64,000 nucleotides of DNA from Myxacorys californica WJT36-NPBG1 (lineage in GTDB: Bacteria > Cyanobacteriota > Cyanobacteriia > Leptolyngbyales > Leptolyngbyaceae). Both the position numbers and the translations under genes were made by a program. The notes below the pieces were generated by a model. The model had not been told where the DNA came from. It saw only the letters and a program-made list of their open reading frames with translations, and ran no database searches. This document shows positions 54,601 to 63,600 of this stretch, one piece after another. The stretch spans positions 1-64,000 of the forward strand of contig JAHHHO010000001.1 of the NCBI GenBank assembly GCA_019359315.1, read 5' to 3'. Numbering within the stretch: the stretch's first letter is position 1; every line of letters begins with the position of its first letter.

Positions 54601-54955
54601 CACAACCTTAGAAAATTTTGTTGCTCCCCGCAATCCGATCGAGCAAACCTTAGCTGATATTTGGGCAGAAGTTCTCAAATTGGATCAAGTTGGTATTTAC
54701 GACAACTTTTTTGAGTTGGGTGGGCATTCACTACTGGCAACTCAAGTTGTTTCTAGACTGCGGCAAACCTTTCAAGTAGAGTTGCCTCTTCATCACTTAT
54801 TTGAGGCAACGACAATAGCTGATTTAGCAGTTGTAATTGTCCAAAAGCTAACAGAGCAAACAGATGAAACAATGCTAGCGCAAATGCTAGCAGAACTAGA
54901 AGAACTGTCAGAAGAAGACGCCCAAACTGTTTTGGTGCAAGGAGTGCAGTCATGA
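51695..54955 (+). CDS. NRPS interface-A-T module, predicted Asp specific
   Basis: A 1086-residue synthetase. The first ~450 residues have the condensation-domain fold, but the catalytic HHxxxDG is replaced by SALNADS (145-151): both His are lost. This matches the non-catalytic interface domains described for siderophore NRPSs that recruit a separate beta-hydroxylase. The A domain has the code D-L-T-K-I-G-H-I-G, nearly the classic Asp code DLTKVGHIG, with the unusual STFAADLGNTAIF at A4. The T domain is FFELGGHSLLAT (Ser1012), followed by a short acidic tail (ELEELSEEDAQTV). The lone C domain and hydroxylase just upstream supply bond formation and hydroxylation. The stop overlaps the next ATG (ATGA). 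Confidence 0.92.
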   Translation: MKDLQTGISEGFQLSPQQKWVWRSQQLDPTFPYRVQGSILIEGHLNLDLFKQAFQCVVDRHEILRTRFVCLMGMTIPLQIIQNANQFSIVEHDLSHLSPSEQLIQIESKWHEIGQQSFDFEQGLIGFSSLITLSSARHILLINLSALNADSSTLVNLLQGVCDTYSECLEDKSTRDPLQYADIAQWQTELLESDESQAGKVFWQKLKFNTSDIPKLPLEQKEASQHSFNPQCLSLEISKPLEQKIIALSQSENVPVSTILLACWKTLIWRFNHQSHLVIGIAVNGRNYEELITAFGLLSKTIPLATNFATELEFSQVLQQVHQSVQDAKQWQEYFEWKDVIQTEDAQEIEFLPISFDFQELPKKRCQNNLAFSIQKLCSYIDRFNLKLFCTQQNDSLNVEFHYDANAFNETDIQRLSEHFASLLESAVTHPKNSIAQLNLLNDRHRHQLLVEFNQTQANFVPYQCVHQRFEAQAEQTPDQIAIVFEDQRLTYRELNCRANQLAHYLQKLGVNSEVVVGICCDRSLDSIVALLGILKAGGAYLPLDPAMPTERRTRVLQDAKATVLLTQQSLVNQFGNFTQPIVCLDRDFDLITQESSQNCISQTTSENLAYVIYTSGSTGAPKGVAIEHRQLLNYLDGILHQLALPKGAHFAMVSTFAADLGNTAIFPALCTGGCLHIISQQRSIDPEVLAQYCCNHSIDCLKIVPSHLSALLSCTYPEAILPRQRLILGGEALSWDLVKTVQELAPDCRIFNHYGPTEATIGVLTYEVKLDQPTHISKTVPLGRPLANTQIYILDAELQPVPVGAVGELYIGGNSLARGYLNQPKLTAEKFIPHPFMSGTEARLYRTGDLARYLPDGNIEFLGRIDHQVKIRGFRIELGEIEAVLKQHSIVKEAVVAVKEDTSGELRLVAYVLPHEQEMLDKCELHRWLSEKLPEYMMPSAFVMLKTLPLTANGKLDRQALPVPDFTHTTLENFVAPRNPIEQTLADIWAEVLKLDQVGIYDNFFELGGHSLLATQVVSRLRQTFQVELPLHHLFEATTIADLAVVIVQKLTEQTDETMLAQMLAELEELSEEDAQTVLVQGVQS

Positions 54956-57900
54956 GTCAATTGAGTGGGCGTATTGCGGGGCTATCTCCGGCTAAACGAG
55001 AATTATTGCTGCAAAAGCTAAACCAGAAAAAAGATAATACAGGTGTTTCTATTCGTCCACTCAGCCGCGAAACCAACACCTTTCCGTTGTCGTTTGCTCA
55101 GCAGCGCTTGTGGTTTATCGATCAGCTCGATCCGGGCAATCCAACGTACCAAATTCCAGCGATCGTGCGACTGACAGGCAAGTTAGATGTTGCTGCATTA
55201 GAGCAAAGTTTCAATGCACTAGTGCAACGACACGAAATATTACGAACAACGTTTATTACGATCGATGGGCAACCCGTTCAAAATATTGCTCCAACACTAA
55301 AATTAACGATTCCAGTCACCGATTTACAATCGCACCCTGAACCTGAACAGGAAGTACAGCGATTGGCGATCGTCGAAGCGCAAACTTCCTTTGATTTGGC
55401 TCAAGCACCGCTGCTACGAGTTCAATTACTGCATCTGAACAGTTCTGCTTATGTCTTGCTGTTCACCCTACACCACATCATTTGCGATGGCTGGTCGATG
55501 GGAATTTTTCTGCAAGAATTGGCATCTTTGTATCAAGCGATCGTGACTAGAAAGCCTGCATCGTTGCCTGACTTGCCAATTCAGTATGCTGATTTTGCCG
55601 CTTGGCAGCAGCAGTGGCTACAAGGAGAGGTACTCGAAACACATCTTGACTACTGGAAACAGCAGCTTTCGGGAGAGCTTCCGATTCTGAACTTGCCGAC
55701 CGATCGACCTCGATCTGCTGTGCAAACTTATCGGGGTGGCGTGGTCAATTTTGTCTTGCCACAACCCCTGATTGCGGCTCTAACGCAACTCAGCCAGCAG
55801 CAAGGCGCAACCTTGTTTATGACGCTTCTCGCTGCTTTCAAAGTTCTACTTTATTGCTACACCGGGCAGGAAGACATTCTTGTAGGGTCTGCGATCGCTA
55901 ACCGCAACCGCGCCGAAACTGAGAGTCTGATTGGATTGTTCGCCAATACCCTAGTCCTGAGGTCAGATTTATCCCGCAATCCTACCTTTCGCGAATTGTT
56001 GCAACGAGTGCGGACAGCGACGCTAGGAGCTTATAACCATCAAGATCTTCCTTTCGAGAAGCTCGTCGAAACTCTGCAACCCGAGCGCGATCTGAGCCGC
56101 AATCCTTTATTTCAGGTGTTGTTTGCTCTGCGCAACATCCAGATGCCTACCTTGGAACTACCCGAACTGATGCTGAGCAGTCAGGACTTAGAGCGCACTA
56201 CGTCTCGGTTTGATCTGTCTCTGAATCTGTGGGAGTCACCCGAAGGTTTGAGCGGCGCATTTGAGTATAGCCAAGACTTGTTTGATGTCGGCACTGTGCC
56301 GCGAATGGTTGGGCATTTCCAAACTTTGCTAGAAGGAATTGTTGCTGACCCCGATCGCTCGATCGTAACCTTGCCTCTGCTAACCCAATCAGAACAGCAA
56401 CAATTGGTAGAGTGGAACCCGCCTTCAATTAAAAATCTACCGAAACACTGTCTGCATCACTTGTTTGAAGCACAAGCAGCAAAATCACCAGAGGCAATTG
56501 CCGTTGTCTATGAAAACCAACAACTCACCTACCGAGAACTGAATACACGTGCGAATCAACTTGCACGTCATTTGCAAAAGTTGGGTGTCGCTCCAGATGT
56601 TTTGGTGGGCATCTGTGTGGAAAGATCGCTCGAAATGCTGATCGGTCTGCTTGGCATTCTCAAGGCGGGTGGTGCTTATGTGCCTTTAGATCCGTCCTAT
56701 CCTCAAGCAAGACTGACATTTATGCTGGAAGACTCACATATTCCAGTTCTCGTGACCCAGCACAACTTGTTAGAGAAGCTTCAACCCCAGGCGGCGCAGG
56801 TGGTCTGTTTGGATACCGATTGGGAGACGATTGCGATCGCCTCACAGGAAAACCTGGATAGTGGCGTTACAGACAGACATCTGGCTTACACCATTTACAC
56901 ATCAGGCTCTACTGGCAAACCCAAAGGTGTGCAAATTGAACATCGGGCACTGACTAATTTCTTGCACTCCATGCGTCAGGAGCCAGGTTTAACCGCTGAT
57001 GATGTGCTGCTTGCCGTAACGACGATCTCCTTTGACATTGCGGCGCTGGAACTGTACCTTCCATTAATCGTTGGCGCTCGCGTGGTGTTAGTCAGCCGTG
57101 ACGTTGCCTCAAATGCAGCCCAACTTTCTAGAACTCTTCAGCAATCTAATGTCACTGTCATGCAGGCAACACCAGCAACTTGGCAACTGTTGTTAGCGGC
57201 AGGATGGCAGGGTGATCGACGATTGAAACTGCTCTGCGGCGGCGAAGCCCTACCTAGAGAATTGGCAAACCAACTGCTCAAGAGATGTCAGTCTCTCTGG
57301 AACATGTATGGACCAACGGAAACCACCATCTGGTCAGCCATTCATCCAGTAGAGCCTGGAGATGGTTCAGTGGTTGTGGGGCGAGCGATCGCCAACACCC
57401 AAATTTATATCTTGAACCAGCATTCCCATCGTGACAGAAACGTCTTTAACCCTGTCCCTGTTGGTGTGCCCGGAGAGGTTTACATCGGTGGGGAGGGTTT
57501 AGCACGTGGCTACTTAAATCGCCCAGACTTGACGGCTGAGCGCTTCATCTCTTTCCAAATTGACAACTCCAAATCAATTCGTCTCTACAGAGCAGGGGAT
57601 CTGGGTCGTTACCGATCTGATGGCACGATCGAGGTGATTGAACGAATTGATCATCAAGTCAAGATTCGAGGTTTCCGAATTGAGCTAGGTGAGATTGAGA
57701 CTGTATTGGAACAGCATCCAGAGATCAAACAAGCTGTTGTCATCGCACGAGAGGACAATCCGGGTAATCAGCGTCTCGTGGCTTATGTGGTTCCAACTTC
57801 AGTAGTTGAGTGCCAAGCGACACCTCTGATTCCAAATCTACGTTGCTTCCTAAAGGCGAAGTTGCCACATTATATGGTGCCTGCGGCGTTTGTGCTTCTA

Positions 57901-60672
57901 GACGTGCTTCCCCTTAACGCGAATGGCAAGCTCGATCGCCGCGCTCTGCCTGCACCCAATATTAGTTCTGATCTAGAAAGCAATTTCGTTGCTCCTCGCA
58001 CTGCTATTGAGGCAACAATCGCTGACATTTGGACAGAAGTGCTCAATCTCTCTCAACCTCCATCAGTTCAGGCTAACTTCTTTGAATTGGGCGGGCATTC
58101 TCTGTTAGCAACGCAAGTTGTTTCTCGCCTGCGAACGACCTTTCAAGTTGAGTTACCCCTTCGTCGTTTGTTTGAGGCACCAACGATCGCAGACTTAGCT
58201 ATCGCCATTTCTGATATTGCACAAAGCTCAGAAGCTCCGATTGAGCGAGTTTCACAGTCAGCAGATTTACCCCTTTCGTTTGCTCAAGAACGGCTGTGGT
58301 TCTTGGATCAACTCAAACCCGGCGATCCAGCGTATAACATTCCCGCAGCAGTCCGGCTACAGGGTGTTTTGAATGTAACCGCGCTGGAGCAAAGTCTCAA
58401 CACGATCGTGCAACGGCATGCCGTCCTGCGAACCAGCTTTGTAATACGAGGCGGACAACCCATTCAAGCGATCGCAGAAACAGTGTCGTTACCGTTGCCT
58501 ATCGTAGATTTGCAAAATCTGAAAGGGACTGAGCAAGAGCAGCGCATTCAACAATTAGCAATGCAAGAGGCTCAGACTTCGTTTGATCTCGCTCAAGCTC
58601 CCTTGCTGCGTGTCACCTTGCTCCAACTTGGTGAAACCGAATACGTCGTGTTGTTTACGATGCATCACATCATCTCCGATCGCTGGTCGATGGGGGTACT
58701 AATTCGAGAACTGACGACGCTGTACTCCGCCTATTGCACAGGTAAGTCGATCGTCCTGCCCGAACTGCCAATCCAGTATTCAGACTTTGCTGTTTGGCAG
58801 CGACAGCACTTACAAGGTGAAGTGTTAGACCAGCAGTTGAGCTACTGGCAACAGCAGTTAGGTGGTAAACTTCCGGTCTTACGGCTCCAGACTGAGCAAT
58901 CCTCTGGTCAATCAGCTTGTTCAACTGGTCAAAGCGAAACTCACTCGTTTGTTCTGTCTCCCACTGTTTCTGAAGCCCTAAATCGTTTGAGTCGTGAAAC
59001 AGGCGCGACTTTGTTCATGACGCTGCTGGCAGCCCTCAAAACCCTGCTTTACCGCTATACCGGGCAGGAAGATGTGGTGGTTGGAACCGATGTTGCCAAT
59101 CGCAATCGGGCTGAAACAGAAGCTTTGATTGGATTTTTCATCAATATTTTGGTCTTACGAACCAGTTTGCAGGGCAATCCCAGTTTTCGAGAGTTGTTAG
59201 ATCGGGTGCGAGAGGTCGCCTTGGGAGCCTATGCTCACCAAGATTTACCCTTCAGTAAAATCGTCGAGCATCTGCAACCAGAGCGTCACCTCAACCAAAC
59301 GCCTCTGTTTCAGGTGTTGTTTGTTCTACAAAATGCACCGATGCCTCCTTTGGAGTTACCAGGGCTGACCCTAACTCCGCTAGAAGCTGAGAATCATGCT
59401 TCCAAGTTTGATCTGGTGCTGTTTATGGTAGAAACCCCTGAGGGATTGGCTGGCACTTGGAAATACAATCGGGAGTTTTGCGATCAAGCCACTCTCACCC
59501 GGTTCTCCAAGCACTTTGAAACCCTTCTAGATAGCATTGTGACTCAACCCGACAGCCGCCTCAACACTTTAGAAATGCTGACTGAAACTGAAAAAATCGC
59601 AAAAATGGCTGAACAAAAACAACGGGAAGCATCAAATCGGCAAAAATTCAACTTTGTCAAGCCTAAAGCAGTGAGCCTACCGACAACCGAATTTGTCAAA
59701 ACTGAAGAGCTACAACCCGGACAATCTCTGCCGCTCCTCGTTCAACCCAATGTTGGAGAGCTTGATTTGGTGGACTGGGCAAAATCCAACCGAGCCTGGA
59801 TCGAAACTCAGTTATTCAAACACGGGGGACTACTGTTCCGAGGTTTCAACACTCACTGTGTGCAGGATTTTGAGAACTTTGCTCAAGCAATTTGTCCAGA
59901 ATTATTTGGCGAATATGGGGATCTTCCTCGCGAAGGTGTGGGTGGCAAAGTCTACAGTTCTACGCCATATCCAGCCGACAAAGCGATTCTGTTTCATAAC
60001 GAAAGCTCTCACATGCATCGTTATCCCCTCAAAATCTGGTTTTTCTGTGTTCAGCCAGCCCAGCAGGGCGGAGAAACCCCGATCGTCGATTGTCGTAAGC
60101 TCTACCAATTGCTCAATCCGAAGCTGAGAGAAAAATTTGCCCAACAACAACTGATGTATGTTCGCAACTACACTGATGGTCTAGATGTGAGTTGGCAAGA
60201 TTTCTTTCACACGAGCGATCGTGCTGTTGTTGAGCAATACTGTCATCAGCATGGCATTGAGTTTGAATGGACAGACCACGGTTTAAGAACTCGCGAGGTG
60301 CGGCAAGCTATTGCTCAACATCCTAAAACTGGGGACTGGGTATTCTTCAATCAAATCCAGTTGCACCACATTGCTTATCTCGATCGCTCGGTTCGCGATT
60401 CTCTTTTGGCTTTATTTGGAGAAGCCAATCTACCCCGCCATGTTTACTACGGCGATGCTACCCCAATTGAAGATTCAGTGATTGAAGAAATTAGTGCATT
60501 GTATCAACAAGCTACGATCGCATTTCCCTGGCAAGCAGGCGATGTGTTGATGCTAGACAACATGCTGACCGCCCACGGGCGCAACCCCTATGTAGGACCA
60601 CGCAAGATTGTCGTGGCAATGGGAGAACTCATCAGTAATCCATCGATCGCGTTATCCAAAACCGCAGTGTGA
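54952..60672 (+). CDS. NRPS C-A(Gly)-T-C fused to a C-terminal aspartyl beta-hydroxylase
   Basis: A 1906-residue protein. After a docking helix (GLSPAKRELLLQKLNQKK), the first C domain has HHIICDG (174-180). The A domain code D-I-L-Q-L-G-M-I-W matches Gly (DILQLGLIW). T has Ser1050. The second C domain carries HHIISDR (1238-1244): the His and Asp remain but the motif Gly is Arg. After a ~40-residue linker (about 1545-1585), a TauD/SyrP-like domain runs to the end. It has iron ligands HNE (His1682, Glu1684) and distal His1875 in TAHGRNPYVGPRK. No A domain follows the second C domain, so C2 and the hydroxylase must serve the next protein, whose own first domain is inactive. Confidence 0.93.
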   Translation: MSQLSGRIAGLSPAKRELLLQKLNQKKDNTGVSIRPLSRETNTFPLSFAQQRLWFIDQLDPGNPTYQIPAIVRLTGKLDVAALEQSFNALVQRHEILRTTFITIDGQPVQNIAPTLKLTIPVTDLQSHPEPEQEVQRLAIVEAQTSFDLAQAPLLRVQLLHLNSSAYVLLFTLHHIICDGWSMGIFLQELASLYQAIVTRKPASLPDLPIQYADFAAWQQQWLQGEVLETHLDYWKQQLSGELPILNLPTDRPRSAVQTYRGGVVNFVLPQPLIAALTQLSQQQGATLFMTLLAAFKVLLYCYTGQEDILVGSAIANRNRAETESLIGLFANTLVLRSDLSRNPTFRELLQRVRTATLGAYNHQDLPFEKLVETLQPERDLSRNPLFQVLFALRNIQMPTLELPELMLSSQDLERTTSRFDLSLNLWESPEGLSGAFEYSQDLFDVGTVPRMVGHFQTLLEGIVADPDRSIVTLPLLTQSEQQQLVEWNPPSIKNLPKHCLHHLFEAQAAKSPEAIAVVYENQQLTYRELNTRANQLARHLQKLGVAPDVLVGICVERSLEMLIGLLGILKAGGAYVPLDPSYPQARLTFMLEDSHIPVLVTQHNLLEKLQPQAAQVVCLDTDWETIAIASQENLDSGVTDRHLAYTIYTSGSTGKPKGVQIEHRALTNFLHSMRQEPGLTADDVLLAVTTISFDIAALELYLPLIVGARVVLVSRDVASNAAQLSRTLQQSNVTVMQATPATWQLLLAAGWQGDRRLKLLCGGEALPRELANQLLKRCQSLWNMYGPTETTIWSAIHPVEPGDGSVVVGRAIANTQIYILNQHSHRDRNVFNPVPVGVPGEVYIGGEGLARGYLNRPDLTAERFISFQIDNSKSIRLYRAGDLGRYRSDGTIEVIERIDHQVKIRGFRIELGEIETVLEQHPEIKQAVVIAREDNPGNQRLVAYVVPTSVVECQATPLIPNLRCFLKAKLPHYMVPAAFVLLDVLPLNANGKLDRRALPAPNISSDLESNFVAPRTAIEATIADIWTEVLNLSQPPSVQANFFELGGHSLLATQVVSRLRTTFQVELPLRRLFEAPTIADLAIAISDIAQSSEAPIERVSQSADLPLSFAQERLWFLDQLKPGDPAYNIPAAVRLQGVLNVTALEQSLNTIVQRHAVLRTSFVIRGGQPIQAIAETVSLPLPIVDLQNLKGTEQEQRIQQLAMQEAQTSFDLAQAPLLRVTLLQLGETEYVVLFTMHHIISDRWSMGVLIRELTTLYSAYCTGKSIVLPELPIQYSDFAVWQRQHLQGEVLDQQLSYWQQQLGGKLPVLRLQTEQSSGQSACSTGQSETHSFVLSPTVSEALNRLSRETGATLFMTLLAALKTLLYRYTGQEDVVVGTDVANRNRAETEALIGFFINILVLRTSLQGNPSFRELLDRVREVALGAYAHQDLPFSKIVEHLQPERHLNQTPLFQVLFVLQNAPMPPLELPGLTLTPLEAENHASKFDLVLFMVETPEGLAGTWKYNREFCDQATLTRFSKHFETLLDSIVTQPDSRLNTLEMLTETEKIAKMAEQKQREASNRQKFNFVKPKAVSLPTTEFVKTEELQPGQSLPLLVQPNVGELDLVDWAKSNRAWIETQLFKHGGLLFRGFNTHCVQDFENFAQAICPELFGEYGDLPREGVGGKVYSSTPYPADKAILFHNESSHMHRYPLKIWFFCVQPAQQGGETPIVDCRKLYQLLNPKLREKFAQQQLMYVRNYTDGLDVSWQDFFHTSDRAVVEQYCHQHGIEFEWTDHGLRTREVRQAIAQHPKTGDWVFFNQIQLHHIAYLDRSVRDSLLALFGEANLPRHVYYGDATPIEDSVIEEISALYQQATIAFPWQAGDVLMLDNMLTAHGRNPYVGPRKIVVAMGELISNPSIALSKTAV

Positions 60673-60686
60673 GAGAGGTTAAAATC

Positions 60687-63600
60687 ATGCAAGTTCAAGA
60701 AAGAGTGATCAACGGTTTTCACCTGTCTCCGCAGCAGAAAAGGCTTTGGGGATTGCAGCAAGATAACCCTACTTATCGAGTGCAGTGTGCCATTCGGCTA
60801 GAAGGGTTGCTTCAGATTGAGACGTTAAAGGCGGCGTTGGTGCAGGTCTGCGATCGTCATGAAATTCTTCGCACCACATTTCAACGTCCGGCAGGTATTA
60901 AAACACCGCTTCAGGTGATTGCAGAAACTAGCACATTTGACTGGCAACAAGTCGATTTGCAGGGCTACGACGCAGAGCAACAAACCCAGCAAATCGAGAC
61001 TTTGTTTCAACAAGAGCAACTTATCCCGTTCAATTGGCAACATTCGCTACTGCGTGGTTCGCTTCTTGTCTTATCTCAGCAGCAGCACATTTTGCTCCTG
61101 AGTCTACCGGCGCTTTGTGCTGACAGTTGGAGCATTCCACGACTAGTTGAAGCAGTGTGTCAGTCATACAAAGCATGTCTGCAAGGAACAGAACTACAGG
61201 ATGAGGTAGTGCAGTATGTTCAATTTGCTGAATGGCGAAATCAACTTTTAGAAGAGGACACAGAGGAGCAGACCTATTGGCAGAAGCATAAATTTTCCTC
61301 TTTAACGGCGTTGAGGCTGCCGTTTGAGAAAAAGTCGCGAACAAACTCGCCAAATTTTGTGATCGACTCTTTAGAGTGGCAGATTCAACCTGAAATTGTT
61401 GCTAAGATTTCAGCTCTTGCCAAATCAACGGATACTACACCTTCTAGTTTCTTGTTGGCATGTTGGCAAATTCTACTGTCGCGCTTTGTTGGACAGCCGG
61501 ACTTGACGATCGGTGTTGCTATGAATGGGCGCAAATATGAGGAGCTAGAAACGACGATCGGGCTACTAGCCCAATATCTGCCGCTCTCTTGTTCTTTAGA
61601 AAATCTTTCTTTTAAGGAACTGTTGCAACAAACTCATGCTTCTATCCAGGAAGTCGAGCAATGGCAGGAGTATTTTACCTGGGATAATTGGGCAGAAAGC
61701 GCTCAGCTAGGACAATTGTCCTTTGGGTTCGACTTTCAGCAGCAGACCACTCGATTTTCAGCAGGTGAGGTTTCCTTTAAGCTTGATAAACAGTTTGCTT
61801 ACACCGATTGCTTCAAACTCAAACTCTCCTGCATTCAACGCGAAGAAATGCTAATCGCTACCGCTGACTATGATGTGAACCTGTTTGATGCAGAAGATAT
61901 TCATCGTTTAATTGAGCATTTTCAAATACTAGCGGCTAGCGCGATCGCTGCTCCTGAAACATCCATTGATCGGCTAGAAATTCTCAGCGATTGTGCTCAT
62001 CATCAACTATTAGTTGAGTTCAACCAAACTCAGACTAATTTTCCCAAAGACCAATGCATTCACCAATTATTTGAGGCACAGGTAGAACGCACTCCTGATC
62101 AAGTTGCGTTAGTGTTTGAAGATCAGCAACTAACCTACGCAGAACTGAATGCTCGTGCCAATCAACTTGCCCACTACTTACAAACCTTAGGCATTCAGCC
62201 TGATGAATTAGTCGGCATTTATCTTGATCGCTCATTAGATACGATCATCAGTCTACTTGGCATTCTCAAAGCAGGAGCCGCCTATCTACCGCTAGATCCT
62301 GCTTTGCCGCTTGAAGCCTTAGCTAGCAGAGTGGAGGATGCTCGACCGATCGCGTTGCTAACACAAGAAAGATTGCTTGAGTCAGTTCAATCTGGTTTAG
62401 GCTCCACTCTCCAGATTATCTGCTTGGATCAAGACCAGAATAAGATTGCTCAACATAGCACCTCCAATCTTCCCAACACCGCTACTCCTGAAAATCTAAT
62501 TTATGTAATTTACACCTCAGGTTCTACGGGTCAGCCCAAGGGAGTTGCAGTTGAGCATCGGAATTTACTCAATTACCTCTACGGGATTCTGGGGCGGTTG
62601 TCTTTGTCGGCAGGTGCGCACTTTGCCACTGTCTCTACACTTGCGGCTGATTTAGGCAACACAGCTATCTTTCCAGCGCTGTGTACAGGAGGATGTTTGC
62701 ATGTGGTATCGAGCGATCGTATCTCTGACCCTCAAGCCTTGGCTGACTACTGTCATCGTCACCCAATTGACTGTCTCAAGATTGTTCCTTCTCATTTGCA
62801 AGCGCTGTTGATCTCTCCTCAGACAGCAGCAATTCTGCCCCGTCAATGTCTTGTTTTAGGAGGCGAAGCTGCCAGTTGGGAACTGATCAAAACCATTCAG
62901 AAATACGCACCTAACTGTCAAATCCTCAACCATTATGGACCGACTGAAGCAACCGTGGGAGTTCTGACTTATGCTGTCCCTCAAGGTCAGGATGAACCTG
63001 AGACTTCGATCGTTCCTCTAGGGCGAGCGATTGCCAACACTCAAATCTATCTCCTCGATTCACACCAGCAACCTGTCCCGATCGGTGTTAAGGGTGAACT
63101 ATACATTGGAGGAGACTCGCTCACGCGGGGATATCTCGATCGTCCTGACCTCACGCAAGAAAAGTTCATTTCCAATCCATTCAATCCTCAACCAGGAGCA
63201 CGTTTATATAAAACCGGAGACTTTGCTCGTTACCTCCCGGATGGAACGGTTGACTTCCTCGGTCGCACAGACAACCAAGTCAAGATCAGAGGTTATCGAA
63301 TTGAGCTAGAAGAAATTGAGGCAGTGTTGCAGCAATGTGTTGAAATCAAGCAAGTTGTGGTCACTCAATATCAGGATGCAACTTCAAACAAACGTTTGGT
63401 TGCTTACATCGTGTCTCAGCCAGGATGCTCTCCTAGCACAACAGAATTACGCCATTTCATGCAGCAGAAATTGCCAGAATACATGGTGCCTTCCGCCTTT
63501 GTGTTTCTGAAGTCTCTGCCCTTGACTCAGAACGGCAAAGTCGATCGTCAAGCCTTACCCGCACCCCAGCAAGAACAGAGCAGCTCAGCAACAACTTTTG

